Position numbers and translations under genes: made by a program | From: Arctopsyche grandis | Taxonomy: Eukaryota; Arthropoda; Insecta; Trichoptera; Hydropsychidae | NCBI RefSeq assembly: GCF_051622035.1 | Contig: NC_135364.1 | Coordinates: 26,900,501-26,964,500 of the forward strand | DNA length: 64,000 nucleotides | Reading direction: 5' to 3' | The notes under the pieces: generated by a model | Told to the model about the DNA's origin: nothing | Seen by the model: only the letters and a program-made list of their open reading frames with translations | The model's database searches: none | Shown: positions 9,018-23,000 of the stretch, one piece after another | How positions within the stretch are numbered: the stretch's first letter is position 1 | Layout: every line of letters starts with the position of its first letter

Positions 9018-12000
9018 ACCTACTATTTGTTACATTTTTTGATATAAATTTAAATTTATATGTGTAAAAGTTTAGTACCATTTAACACCAGGCGTCGCTC
9101 AGGGGAAACCTATATTGACACCATGAGAATAAAATATTATATATAAAAAAGATGCATTCAAGTTGATACAAAAATTTTAACATTCAATGTTCAGGATTGG
9201 CATCCATTATCCATACCAATACTAGCAAGACACTGACTTGCAAGAATTATTATGCTCGCCATAAATACTAGCAAAACACGACTTTCTAATTCAGAAATAT
9301 ATAATATATCAGCGCTTCATTCCAATTTTATTCCATGTTCCTTATTTTCAGACATTTAAAAGTCCAATTCATCTCTGGACATCACAGTAAAGGGATCATT
9401 TCTCTTTATAGAACGCTTCGTTCTCGCCTCCATCGCTTCCTTAGATCAATTTAACTGGAAACATTCGTAGTAACAAATATTAAAATAAAAATATTTCAAC
9501 AAATTGATTCATATTGTAATATGAAATCAATAATTGTCTCAATTTATTCCAAGTTATAAAATAAATACGTTCCGAACCGAATGTGATTCAATGCACGCGT
9601 CAAAAATTTGTATCAATACGAAAGTACTCATATATATGACAAAAAACTCCCATTATTTATTTATTATCCGATTTTTTTATCCCTGTTTATGATTCATAAC
9701 GGCAGCTTTTTCATATTTACAATACAAGAGGGGGATAATCACAATGGCAATTTTTGGTAAAGTTAAATTTGCCACGCGACCGAAAATGTCACCAAATGAT
9801 ACTTTGCACTGTATGATAAAAAATAAACTATCAATTTAATTTAAAACAATGCAGACTCCATAGTAAATTCTTCAAAAAAATTTTACGATACAATAAAACA
9901 ATTCAACAATTTCTAACATGGAAGATGCTATGAGATAAAACTTTTATCGTTGTAATAGCCGTATAATAATGGATCATTTCCAACGTCAATATTGACAATA
10001 AGTCGGCCAAGTTGATCGTAAATGGATTAAAATTAATTGGCAATAGAAAATCTTAAAATGAAAATGTCTACATGTAATAAAAACTACATACATATGTTGC
10101 AGATTTTCATACAAAGATACATATATAGGCAAATTTAATCAAATATTGTACATAAAATGGCGATTGAAGAGTATCTTCAGTAATATCTCGTTTTTATTTA
10201 CATTTCCTATGATTGTTAAACTTTCAAGTACAGAATTGAGAGTTGTAATCTTCCGTGCAAAGATTGCTTGCCAATAAATAGCATCACCTCGCTATGTATT
10301 ACTGATAATAATATAAGTATATTCCACTCTAGATTTTGGCATTATCGCATTGGGATATCTCTACACTCAAAACTGTGTACTACAACCACTCAAATTTTAC
10401 GCACAGGCACCAGTTTGCTAATATTGAACTAATTTTATCTGCACTCTTGCCATATATAGCTCGTATCGCAAAGATAAATCAATATGTTGTCTGAAAATTG
10501 TTAACGAGCGAGAGATTCAATCTCGGCGAAACGAAATTACCAATTAAGATTTTTTAATGAATTTCTATACACTTTTTATCGCATATTTGTGTTTTGACAC
10601 GATCTCAAATATTGAGAGTTCAAGCGCAAACATACGGGTTATCTTTCGTACAAAGGGGTTCCAACAGATAATAGTGGTAGGAGGAGATGAAAAATGCAAT
10701 TATAACGATGAATATACATACATACATATGTATATAAAAGACACATATTTTAGGAAAAGTTAAATAAAAAGAAGAGTCATTCGGAAAATATGCGGCTCTT
10801 CAAATTTGGTCAATTATTGTAATTTTATGGAAATTTGTGTTGTTACGGCCTCGTATTCTAATTAAATTTTCCACACTTCGAATGAGTGTCATTTTGACAA
10901 TTGGTATGTGTGTTTATGTAACTTGCAGTATGCAAATTGACGTTACGAATAAAGATCAAGATTAACGTATTGCTACGTAAGATAAATCAAGATCAAGTAT
11001 ATACATATGTAAAACATATGTATGTGTTGAATGATTAATGTAATATGTGTGCATTGAATGATTGACTTAAAATGCGAAAAATTATACAATAATTTAGATT
11101 GGAATGCAGAATATAACCAATTCGCACAGCATTAATTAAATATTTTGATTTTTGATTTTTAAATGTTTTTTATTATTACTAAATTATCTTCATAATTCAT
11201 CTTATATCTATTTTAATAGCTACTGATGAGCTGATCATTTTCTATTTTACAATTTTATTTTATTTTTGTTAGTAATTACAGTATTATATTATTCTAATGT
11301 ATAGCATAATAGGAAAAATAGCTCGAAAACCTATTAACAATTCTTAAAAATGCTCATACACAATACATCTTATACATAATATTAACTAAAGACTCTAAAG
11401 TCGTCGATCTAAAGTACATTGTGTTTGTTAAATACGTGTTTTTACCCGGCTTCGCTCGGTATTTGTAATATAAACCGCTTAAATATGGCCAATCTAATAG
11501 TAAACATTTTATTAAATTGACTGTCACGAACAAACAGACATATATGTATGTATACTGTCTCTTTCGAAATTATATGTATACCAGAATCCGGCGCCTACGC
11601 CCCCGGAGCCTTCGAATCCTTTGAATCGAAAAAAATCGAATCGGCGCCTATTAAATTGAACCTCACGGATTTTACGAACCAAACAAATAAAAAAACATAC
11701 ATACAAAGTCGCATTCGAAATTATATAATAGATTTTGGAAATATGTACGTAAATAATAGTTTTTCTTATACCTATTTAGGTACTATTGTTCTCATGTCAA
11801 ATTAAATGAACACCATTTCTATACATATTTAAATATTAAAAACAAGTGAAATGATAATATAATTTACTACAGCAAAAAAAAACCATTTTTTCGACATTCA
11901 AATCATTCGGATTTGATTATTATAAGTATTTAAAAAATTACAGTAATATTATTAAAGACCTTGTATTGAATTAAATTGTAATAATATTATAAAGTTAAAT

Positions 12001-12280
12001 AGTTATATAGTTAACTATGTATTGCTAAGGAAAATTCGATTGCCAAATTGTCTTGTGCTAAATTATCCGTTTACCAGATTTCACAGCAGTTTTCAGATTT
12101 CACATAAAACTAAAAATAAAATAAAAAAAAACCAAATTCCAAATGGATCTACATATCTTAATATGTCAGAACTAAGATTAATTATTCTAATTTTGTTATT
12201 GTAAGTCCATTTTTAAAATACATTTTTTTATATACCTATAAACTTTTCTTTTAGTTTACGTCTTTCCTTACATATCATAA
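9018..12280. other. AT-rich intergenic region
   Basis: No gene seen. 11140-11345 is the reverse complement of 42410-42630 (repeat B), recognisable by the TATCTATTTTAATAGCTACT block. 11440-11720 contains ACCCGGCTTCGCTCGGT and CCGGCGCCTACGCCCCCGG, seen in Helitron-related debris elsewhere in the window (59640-59810). The remainder is simple AT-rich sequence with frequent ACATATGT runs. Confidence 0.5.
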
Positions 12281-12682
12281 GCCAGCAGTATGTCTCGATG
12301 GTTTCGTTAATTTTTAGCACCGAGAGATTACTGGGTTCGATCCCGTGCTAATCTTAAATACTGCTGGTTAGACTTGGATATTTGCAAGTTTGCCAATTTA
12401 TCTGATTTTCATTTTTGAAACAGTTCCTCAATCAAATTGGCAAAAACTATCCTACCCGCAATGTCATAAATATCTGAATTTAATTTATGTACAATATGAA
12501 AAAAAATAAGTTAAAAAGTCTAAATCCATAGATATCTCTATGGATGAATTAATTAATTGTTAATTTGGTGTTCTTCAGCCTCTCGAAATACAGTGATTTA
12601 TGTAATAAAAATGGTATGCGCATTGGGGTTTACCTGTCAGACCTTCCTGGTATATAATATATCAATGTAAAATAAATAAATA
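12281..12682 (+). repeat. SINE copy 2, full length
   Basis: Head GCCAGCAGTATGTCTCGATGG with box-B-like GGTTCGATCCC, core with CTGCTGGTTAGACTTGG and TTGCCAATTTATCTGATTTT, body GAATTAATTAATTGTTAATT, then tail GCGCATTGGGGTTTACC and CCTTCCTGGTAT, followed by an A-rich end. One of the most complete copies. Confidence 0.85.
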
Positions 12683-13021
12683 TGTATCATATTTCGTTCA
12701 CTCTCCATTTTTCTCGTTATACATATGTATGTAAACACAAACTGACGATTCCTTTTTTTAGAACAAACCTTTGATGCATTATTTAATTAACCATTTTTAA
12801 CAGAGATCTGGAGCAAGCACTTTTTTGAGTTGCTCCGCTCCAGCTCCGCTCCGACACCTCAGTACTTGCTCCAACTCCGCTCCAGTTCCGCTACGTGCTC
12901 CGAATAGTTTTAATTGGAATCATATTAATTTTCCCAAATAGTTTTAATAGGAATCATATATGTCTCGAATAGGCTCCTAAATCACTGAACTGATTACGAT
13001 GGAACTTTCAAGATTTGTTGT

Positions 13022-13460
13022 ATTTATTTTTTACAAATGTACCAGGAAGGCCTTACAGGTAACCCCAATGCGCCTTCCTTGCCAATTACAAACGTTGCAG
13101 CATTTTTTTATTATACAAGTCGCTGAATCATGAGACACTGAAAAACACGCAAATTAACGAGATATCTATGAATTGTACATAAATTTTATTGTACATTAAT
13201 CAATCTCAAATAGTGGTGACATAGTAGGTAGGAAGGATATTTAGCTAATTTTATCGGGAACCGTTTCAATAATAAAATCAGAAAACATTGATAAACTCTG
13301 ATAGGAAACGATCGACCTGGAGTCACAAATATCCAGATCTGACCAGCAGCACTACAAATATACTCAGAAAATTTTTTTTTCAATCGAGGTCAGCCATGGG
13401 ATCGAACCCGGCGCCTCTCGACGCTAAGCAGAAGCTTAACGACCGAGCTATGCTGCTGGC
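13022..13460 (-). repeat. SINE copy 3
   Basis: Minus-strand copy. Head GCCAGCAGCATAGCTCGGTC with box A-like TAGCTCGGTCGTTAAG and box B GGTTCGATCCC; tail GGCGCATTGGGGTTACC and GGCCTTCCTGGTAC; then an A-rich end. Full length. Confidence 0.85.
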
Positions 13461-13538
13461 TAATGCATGCTTGTATGCATGTCCGGGAAGATTACTGTGA
13501 ATAAAAAACGGGAATTTATTTATTTATTTTTACATATT

Positions 13539-14006
13539 GCCAGCAGTTTGGCTTAGTGATAGCGTATATATTTAGCATCACTGAGGTCATAGGTTCGTGT
13601 CCTCGCCACTGCTGGTTAGATTTGGGGGTTTTGTGACTCCAAATCGATCGTTTCTCTATCAGAGTTTGCCAATTTTATCTGATCATTGCTGAAACGGTTC
13701 CTGAAAATTGGTATTAAAAAAATCTAATCCTGTTGTCACAAAAATCTGCCTGTGTATAATTTGTATTAATTATACACAGTAATCTGAAATCCATAGATGT
13801 CACTATGATTATTATTTCTGATTTGTTTATGTATTTCATTATTGTTATATTCTATATATTCTGATTGTATATGTATGTATTACTGTATTTCTGATTTCTG
13901 ATTGTTTATGTATTTCATTAACGTACACCCGTCGCATTGGAGCAAATCTGTAATGGCGAGTGTGTATTGATTTGTGACAATAAAATAAAATAAAATAAAA
14001 TAAAAT
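13539..14006 (+). repeat. SINE copy 4 with a different 3' tail
   Basis: Head GCCAGCAGTTTGGCTTAGTG, box-B-like GGTTCGTGTCC, core CTGCTGGTTAGATTTGG. The 3' end is not the usual tail but CGTCGCATTGGAGCAAATC, ending in (AAAAT)n at 13981-14006. A variant subfamily with a replaced tail. Confidence 0.7.
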
Positions 14007-14413
14007 ATATACCAGGAAGGCCTTACAGGTAAATCCCAATGCGCATTCCTGGCCAATTACAAATACAAATGCAGCATTTTTATTACAAGTCGTTGAATTG
14101 CGAGACACTGAAAAACTCGCAAATTAACGAGACATCTATGAATTGTATATAAATTTTATTGTACATCAATCAAACTTCAAATAGTGGTGACATAGTAGGT
14201 AGGAAGGAGTTTTAGCCATTTTTATTTCCGGGAACCGTTTCAACAATGAAATCAGAGAAAATTGGCAAACTCTGATAGGAAACGATCAATCTGGAGTCAC
14301 AAATCCAGGTCTGACCAACAGCATACTCTGAAAAATTCATTTTCATTCAGGGATTGAACCCGGCACCTTCTTGACGCTAAGCAGAAGCTTAACGACCGAG
14401 CTATGCTGCTGGC
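14007..14413 (-). repeat. SINE copy 5
   Basis: Minus-strand full-length copy starting (in its own sense) GCCAGCAGCATAGCTCGGTC and ending in GCGCATTGGGATTTACC, GGCCTTCCTGGTAT. Abuts the tail of copy 4, so it probably inserted into that A-rich tail. Confidence 0.85.
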
Positions 14414-14769
14414 TAACGGGGAAAACGGGAATGAGTGTCATTGCAACGCTATAATTTCAAATGTTTTCCCATCACGAACAACGTGTTCGCTGCCTGCGTT
14501 TTTCCAACAAATAGAACGGGAACGGGAACGGGAATTGCATGCGTTATTTGGCATTACAATGCATGCCGGGTTCAGCTATTTAATCGTAAATTGAAAAACA
14601 AATTTAAAAAATGCATTCATTTAATTTTTAAATTCTGAAAGAAATTCTAATACATAAAAACAAAATATCGGAGCAGTGGAGTACTACAAATTTTCGCGCT
14701 CCGGCTCCGCTCCAGCTCCGTGCAAAAACTCGTTGCTCCACGCTCCGCTCCAGATCTCTGCTTTAATGC

Positions 14770-17009
14770 ATTATTTAGAATTTAATTAACCATCAAAATC
14801 ACCCGACAAACGGGAAAGAAAATTTCCACGCGAATTTCCACAAATTCCAACCAGCCAGCCTGAAGCCAACGTCGCGAGCGGCGTCTCGGAAAACTCAAGA
14901 AAATTTCCCACACACTCTCCATATCTATCTCGAAATTGATAAAACGAAACGATGACAGACACCAGTCATCACAATTATAAAACAATACAGAGTGATATCT
15001 GCGTGCGATAATCGGTTAGTGTAGCGCTCAGTGAACCGCCGGCCGGTATCAGAACGACCGGCTTCACGTCCACACTGTCACCAAAACACGCTTCTGATGC
15101 TCAAAACAAGCTCGAAAATCATTTAGCAAACTAGTAAAAACAAAGTGATCGAAAATTGGCCAGCCGAGAAGTGCAAGTGCGTCGAATTACAAACTCCGGT
15201 GCGTGGATTGCGGTGCGCAAAAGTGCACTCGATATAACTTGTATCGTTGAAGTATAATACCTACACATATAATACTCACCGACGCAAAAATGCATAGCAT
15301 AAAGAGAAGCGTCATCATTTCCGATGACAAGTCATGCGGGCCCTACGTATTTATTTACGTATGCTAATGTATTCATCAGTGTTTGATCCGCGATCGAAGC
15401 ATGCATGTGAAATGTGTTTTGTTACATGGAACTGACCGAGATTTCAATTTCATCATCTCAAGTCTTTGTTTATATAATTTACCGAGACAACTTGGAGAAA
15501 TGTACACTTTCGCGTACATAATGTACATTTCAAGAAGACTACAGAGCTATAAATAAATAGATAAATCGAAATTTCCAGACGAAAGTTTAAGTTTAAGCAA
15601 CGTCATTACCAGTTATCCCAAACTCATCCACTTTTGCTTCTTTATATTAAGTCAGTGAATCTGCTGATTATTTTATAAGCATGCTTCAAATGAGTCGGTT
15701 TTTCATTATATGTACTGTATATATGCTTCGATCACATAATTTGTTCATCTGATATTATTTAAGCTAACCCAGTGGTTCCCATAAAATTTTCATGTGACTA
15801 ATTATGCTTCAAATTTTATTGTGAATGAAAAAAAGCTGTATAGTACTCTCTACATCTTATAAATGTCATCAAAACCTAAACATTACCTTAACATATATCT
15901 TGGATGATAATTTAATATAAAAAAATAACAAACATTTACACAACAGCAGTACTACAATGTACATATGTTTAATAATATTTTTATTAGATATAAAGTAACA
16001 TATAAATCTTATTTTAATATTATTTATCAAAAATAGTTTCTATTATTATAAAATTGACAAAAAATTTGGTATAGCTAAAAATTTTATAAAATAATCATAT
16101 CTTTCTTAAAAATTGGTTTATTCATGACAATATTTGACGCAAATGAAAGCCACATATTTTAACTACACTTTTCACCTCATATCCATCAATTTAATCACGC
16201 TTTTCATTCTTTCGATGCCTCTTCTTTATTTTTCCATGCTCATAAATCTAAATGACTAAAAACTCTGTTCTGAAATGAGAGAAAAAGATTTGATATAAGA
16301 AAAATTACAATTCTCAAAGCATTCAAATTCAATGTAGGACGGAATCATAATATTTTTGTTTATTATTAAAAATAAACTGAAATTCATTGCAAGACAAAAT
16401 ATTAACTTTGCAGATTCAGATGCGCAGTGTGCTTTTTTTAAAATCGGTAATCCAAAAGTTGGCAGTAAAAGTACGATGAGAACATTTTTCCGATGACAAT
16501 CTTTGTTCTACACTTTTTAATCTAAAAAAAACCCAGACAAATTTAAACTCAAAATAAAATTAAAATATGTATACGAATGTATTGACGGTAAAAGCTATTT
16601 ATGATATCTATAATACTAGGTCAAGGATAAATTTAATAGCAGATTTTGTGGTCCAAAAGTACAGAGATATTCATTTAATTTTTTGATATAAATATTCTTC
16701 ACATTTAGGTGATAGTATTAAAAAAAACTCACTAATATAATAACAACCAGCCGTAAAGATTACACCGATGCAAACAATCATATATGCTTACACGTGCATT
16801 TAAGCGTTTGACATTCATTATTTGTATGGGCACTAGCTTGTATGTATGTAAAGTCATAATCTTTTAGAAACTACGCATTTATATCTATACTGTGCACACT
16901 ATAAATCGTAATCGTAATTGGCAATTCAAAGTTTTTGATAATAAATATTGCTTTCGAAAATGATTCAAAACTTCTTCTGGATGTTTTATATATAATCTCA
17001 GATTTCAGA
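14770..17009 (+). promoter_or_regulatory. Probable 5' region and non-coding first exon of the APD-like gene
   Basis: 14800-15330 is richer in GC than its surroundings and free of the repeats seen elsewhere. It contains a TCAGT (15028-15032) that resembles an arthropod initiator. The coding exon at 17023 is preceded by an acceptor-like TTTCAG (17003-17008), so a 5' UTR exon upstream is expected; I place it here by inference. 15340-16860 is AT-rich with nothing recognisable. Confidence 0.3.
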
Positions 17010-17022
17010 TTATTGATTCTTG

Positions 17023-20000
17023 ATGGAATGCGAAGTCTCGGAGAATAGCGCGCGGGAAAATGGCGCGTCCACCAGCAAATTCGTACAGAAAAAGGTCGAC
17101 TATCAAGAAATTGAACTCTTACCACTCAACGGTAAGTGATTATAATACTGACATCATGGTGAAGGTATAGGCATTGAATCAGCATTAGAATATTATATTT
17201 AAATCACGGAACGGACATGTAAATGTAAACCAATCCGCGTGTCTAAAATTGTTCTTTTCCAATCACCAATGAACGGGTGAATACATTTGCAAATTTAATA
17301 ACTCATTTCGGATGCTATTGACATTTTGACAATTGTTTCTGTTTGACAGCGTCATCTATACACATTCTTAGCTTAAATGAATATATATTTTTTTGTTTTA
17401 AATTCGTTATTAGCAATTCAGTCGAAGTGGAGGACGGACCACTTTTAGTCTCAGTCATGCGGTTCTTGTGTATGGGTTAGCATTTTTTACTTAATAACAC
17501 TATTCCAATTATATAATACATGTATAGATATATAAATAACTTAAAAATGTACTAGGCGTCGCCCGAGTATTAATAAATAACAATTCAAAAAAACTTTGGC
17601 CGAAAAATGCATACATACATTAAATAGTACCAATTAAACCAAGTAAAAGGATATCAATCATCCAAATTTTATAACTCAAATATAAATAAATAAAAAGCTA
17701 TTTCAGAAGTGGAGGAAGGGGGGGGGGGTTAGCTCAAATTGAAATATAAATCTATTTGTATAAAAAAATTAAAAATAATTGACTGTGAGCCAAAAATCGC
17801 ACTTCACCAACGGAATGCTTAAGTTAAATATTTTATTTTTATATAGATATACCAAGAAGGCCTAACAGATCAACCCTAATGCGCCTTCTTAGACAATTAA
17901 TCACAAAAATTGCAGCATTTTTATTACATAAATCGCTGTATGTCGAGAAGCTGAAGAACACAAAATTAAAAATTGATTAATTTATTAATTAATCCATAAA
18001 GACATCTATGGATACAGAATTGTATATATTTATTGTACATAAATCAAAATCATATATTTGTGGCATAGCGGGCAGGATAGTTTTCGCCAGTTTGATAGAT
18101 GAACCGTTTCAACAATGAAATCAGATAAATTGGCAAACTCTGATAAGAAACGACCAACTTGTATTCACAAATATCCAAGTCTGACCAGCAGCATTAAAAA
18201 TTAGCGCGGGATCGAACCCGGGAACCTCTCAGTGCTAAACATAAACGCAATCACCGGCCATACTGCTAGCTAATATAATTATAACTCAAATATAGATATA
18301 TAAATATCTATTTTAGCATTGGAAGGGGGAGGGGGGATTTAACTTAAATTTTAATATAAATCCATTTGTATAAAAAATAAAAATAAAATTAACTTTATGA
18401 AAGTGAGCCGAAAATCATACTCTACCTACGGAATTATTAAGCTAAATATAACCATCAAATCAAACATTTCATTTCATTTCAAATAAATAAGTATGTAGAT
18501 CCAATCTGAATAATTTGACGTATTAATCATCTGCTTATAATATTTGTATTGGTGATAAATCTAATTGAATAACCGATAAATCTCAGACTTGTAAATAATA
18601 ACGCAATCGATCATTTTCCATCCGTTATCAGATCAAAAAAAAAAAACCAAACCGCATTTATAGTAGACGATGTGTCTTCGGATATTATTTGTTTTTAATT
18701 TTTTTTTGTTGTGTGACATTTTGGCAGATTTGGGGATTAATTATATGAGGGGTTGGAGTGGACGCGTGTCCTCCACGTGGCTTCTTGAACCCCTGATTAA
18801 TTCGATGACGTGCCCATCCTCCCTTTAGGGCCATCTCTTTATTTCGCCAACAGTGATCCTTAAAATATCACCCCGACTGTTATTATTGTGTATTGTTATC
18901 GCTACTTGCGATGGGGATGTGCGAAGATAGCAAATTGATTTCGTATTGTGTGTTATTCAACCCGCAAATATTCATAATGTATTCTAATCTGCTTCCACTG
19001 TGGGAAAGTGTAAAAAACACATACATAATCAAAATCCAATTCCTTATTTTATGTGCATGGGAGTTTCTGGGCTACCAAACACAATTCACCAATACTGAAA
19101 TTGAATCTCTACTAAAATAATAACGGATACTTTTGAATGTGGGTCCTTCTAACCAAGCTCCAAGGTCCTAGCGTTTCTTTTCCCTCGCTTTCAATCGCTC
19201 GAAATCCAGTGAAAGATCCATCTATACACCACAAGTTAAATGCATGTTAGGGATGATCCCATTAGTTCTTTTAATTTGATCTGAGCATCTTGTTGGAGAT
19301 GGTTCTTTCGCTCGCCTTACCAGCGTCCCAGAGAACCAGGTTCTTGAGATTCTCCACATCATTCCTGGTAATATGGCCAAACTAGAAAAGAATCCTTTTT
19401 CTCTCTAAAACTGCCAGCTCTTTGAGGATGGAGACGTTCGTGCTTCTTGCGGTCTATGAAATGCCCAACATCCGCCTTCAGCTTTCTTCAATTTCTCTCT
19501 TTTTTTTAATTTTAACGACTAAGTCTCGACTCCATACAATGTAATGAACATCACCAGAGATCGCACCAGACGGATTTTCATTTTCCTCATTATAGAACGG
19601 TTTTTCGACGTCTTTGTCAGACTTTATAGTTGATTTCGCCATTCCTACTCTTCTGCAGATTTTTAATTGGCATCCTCCTTCTTTTGGGAGCAAGGCAACT
19701 AGGTAAATAAAAAAAGTTACTTCTTCATAGTCTTTTAAAGCTTTGTAAATGAAGGTTTTTGTTGATCCAAGGCCTTCTATAACCCAACCAGCAAAATAGC
19801 TCAGTGGTTAGCTCAGGCCCGGCCCGAGGGTATATAGCACCCTTAGGCAGATTTATTTTCAACGCCCGCAACCCTCCCCCCTTTAATTTTTTAAAGGATT
19901 TTTGCACATTTGATATTTTAAGTTAAAAGTTAAAAATTTGCAAATAGCTAAATGTGAAAGATTTTATCTTCATTATCAATGTAAAAATGCACTAGTCTCG

Positions 20001-23000
20001 TACTTTTAACTGTCTGCTTGTTACCTGATTGAATCAGCCAAGGGTTATTTTACTAATTTGTTTTTGATATTGTGACGAAGGAACTGACCATTCTGAACAC
20101 CAGGACGGATCTTTCCCTAAATTTTATTATGCCATAAGTATAAGAAAACAGTTATACCATTTTGCTTATTTTCCAAAAAACCCTTAGAGTATAAAGGCCA
20201 AATAATGCTTTTATACTTTTGCTAAAAATATAATATTATTTGCGGGGGCCCAGGGCCCCCTTCAAAAGTCGGGCCTGAGTTATTTGCATACCCTTTCCCC
20301 CCTCTCGTCAGCCGTATATATAAGATATATGTATTTCTATTTAAAAAAACTTCTCAATTTTTTGTGGTTTGTAAAGCTATGCTCTTAGCTAAAAAAAAAA
20401 ATACGCTCGTCACTTATACAATTTAAACAATAAAGAAAATTATGTCTTTTGAAACACACGATGATACGCATTAGCTAACAAAGGTAACATGTTTTAGGAA
20501 TAAAAGAAAATATGACATAAACTCAGTTCAAATGCAAATGAATTCAATGAATATTATTAAAATATATTATCATCCCGAGATATTGTAAAATGCAAAAATA
20601 GAGACGGCACTGAACATGCCACAATTGCTATGCAAATCGTTGAACAAAAAATTATTATTGTAAATATTGTATATCAACAGCGAAAGTACGATACATTGTG
20701 ATAATTTCACCGTGCAAACAGAGACGAAGTAAACACGCTCTGTTAGAGCAAAGTCAAAGACACTTTGATAAAGAGTTGAATGTTGGAATTTAATTGAATC
20801 AAGCTGAATCACTTATGTTTGATTTTTTTCTATTTTACAGAATATGGAGTAAGATATGGAAGACAGGCGAGCGTGACACACAATTCCGGAAAACCAACAT
20901 GGCGAGGACCTTTAAAAACCCTTCGCTTGCTAATATTAGTCGCCCTGTTACCAGCTTTATTTATAGCAGTTCCTTTATATTTAAGGTAAATGAATCGGAA
21001 TCTCATCGAAGAGTAAATGAAATTCGGCGCAAGAACGTTACAGAAGTAGTAACGAAAAATGCGAGGAAGTGAAACAAGTCTCACTTCTAACGAGTGTAGT
21101 CTCACACATACTTGTTTTTCTTCATAAATGCACGTCACAACACTAGATGAAGTTTTGTGATCTTGATGAAATTTGACTTTGATTGGTTTTTCTTTAATCT
21201 ATGTATAAAATCGACATTCAATTTGCACGCGTGCAATTCTGTCGTTAAAGCAACCTAATTTTCAAGCATTTAATCTCGGCTTAATACATAGATTGTCATC
21301 AACATAGACAGTGTAGTTTCGATAACAATTTCAATTTTTGTTTTTCATCAACACATTAGGTCAGTGGTGGCCACGCGGGCTTTTTTTTGGTGTATTTATT
21401 TTTTCCAGTATTATCCTATTGGCGTGTTTTTTTCTATGGATGCAGTCGACAGGGGTTTTCATTATAAAATATAATATATATTTTAATAAAATAAATCAAT
21501 AACAATGTAAATATTTTAGATAAGATTCATCGATTCCTTTTTCTGTGTCGGAGAGGTTTATACCTACTTTTGTATTTAGGATTGCATTTAAATTTAACGA
21601 AATCAGTCCGTCCGTACTTAATAAACATTATTTCCTGTTTTTAACTGTTCGACCCCTTTGAGAGTATTATTTTTCATGAACATCCCTGCTGGCAGCTAAA
21701 TAATGTATTGCTTAAGGCGAAAACACACTGGAAGGAACGGCACGGCACGTTTTCGTAGCTTCCAGTCAAGGAAGGCCGTTCCCAGTTCATTTTTTATTCG
21801 TATGAAGTTTCTCCTACATTTCTTCTAATATGGGAATCACTGTCAAGCCTATATCAATACAAGGATAAAATATCACCGAAAACACTCCAGGGGGCGATTT
21901 TTGGGACTGCGTGTCTCAGGAATGGTTATCTGTGCTATTACATGTGCAAAAGTAACTAAAAAAAAAGTATTTAGTTAACAGAATTTCATACAAAAATAGT
22001 CTAAATGAATGGGCATAGCAGGTACTCATTGCAGCTATTTTCTTTCAAAAGATACGAGAACAATATCAATTTCTTGACTGGTATTCGTCCTTTATTAGTC
22101 GAAAAAAAAAAGATTTACAAAAATATAATATAAACTACCGCCAAAAAAAGCCCGCGTGGCCACCACTGCAGTAGGTACAATGAAATATTTTACTGTTTTA
22201 GATACCGCGTATTTTCTGGACAACTGTACCCAGTTGGTATGAGCGACATGAGGCTTATAGATAAGAAGGTTTCCACTACTTGGTGTCAGGTAAAAATTCA
22301 AATATTAGATACAATGTACACCTACAGCACTGCATTGTGAAAATAAATAATCGTCATTTAATTTTAGCGGCAAATACTACGTTCTAATGCAACGTTCAAC
22401 GCTTTTCTGGTACCTTCGCAACCTGTGCTAGCTAACAAATTGGTACCGGTGACGATGACCCGTCATCTATTGTTGGATGATGATATGAAAGAATACTGGG
22501 GTTTCTATCTACTTCAAGGCTCTATAGTTACGGTCGCGGCCTGTGTTAGGTATGTAGAAAAATTGCGAAATCTGTATATTTTAAGTATACTGATTAATTA
22601 CTACAAAAAAAGAATAATTGAAGATATATTTCAGGTGGCCGGGAGCATCGTTGATAATGATTCGGGGACATAGACATCTGCAAGAGTGTGCCTATATTGG
22701 AGACGATTCGTCCGAAGAGTTAGAAGAGATATTGGAAGCCAATGGTGGAAAATTAGACAATGATACGATCATGAAGCTGACAAACCAACCCACTAATAAA
22801 CCAGGTACGAAAAATGAAAACAACTGAATTTAAAAAACAATTTATTTTTAATAAAATATTTATTATAGGAAATATGATTCGACAGTTGGGAGAGATTCGA
22901 TTTCATGAACCACGTCCTAATCATGACAAACATCATCATCCACCACGTGCAGCTGGAGGTTTCAGCGAAGAAAAAGATCATCCTGATGCTTTGGTATTTT

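Larger units (their letters stand above)
12957..14578 (+). mobile_element. Helitron copy with three SINE insertions
   Basis: Homologous to 5067-5727: AGGCTCCTAAATCACTGAAC at the left, GCATGTCCGGGAAG at 13471-13484, GGGAATGAGTGTCATTGCAA after 14430, and the 3' hairpin GCATGCGTT ... AATGCATGC ending CAGCTAT (CTAG mutated to CTAT). 5' terminus is eroded. Interrupted at 13022-13460 and 13539-14413. Confidence 0.7.
12801..14760. mobile_element. hAT-like element with GGAGC subterminal repeats, interrupted
   Basis: Inverted ends CAGAGATCTGGAGC (12801-12814) and GCTCCAGATCTCTG (14747-14760). Both ends carry clustered CTCCGCTCC motifs (12830-12900, 14690-14755), a usual subterminal pattern of transposase sites. 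The immediate 8-bp flanks do not match cleanly; instead TGCATTATTTA...TTAATTAACCAT is present on both sides (about 12772-12793 and 14766-14792). The middle is a Helitron carrying three SINEs. Confidence 0.6.

Noticed and set aside
8515-9042. Frames at 8.5-9.0 kb on both strands
   Set aside because: They read the two arms of one foldback element, giving the same peptide pieces in both directions.
13400-13460. tRNA gene
   Set aside because: Box A- and box B-like sequences belong to SINE heads; no full cloverleaf, and the sequence continues into the SINE core.
15291-15370. Coding first exon starting ATG at 15291
   Set aside because: The short frame does not splice in phase to the 17023 exon without a stop; a non-coding 5' exon is more likely.
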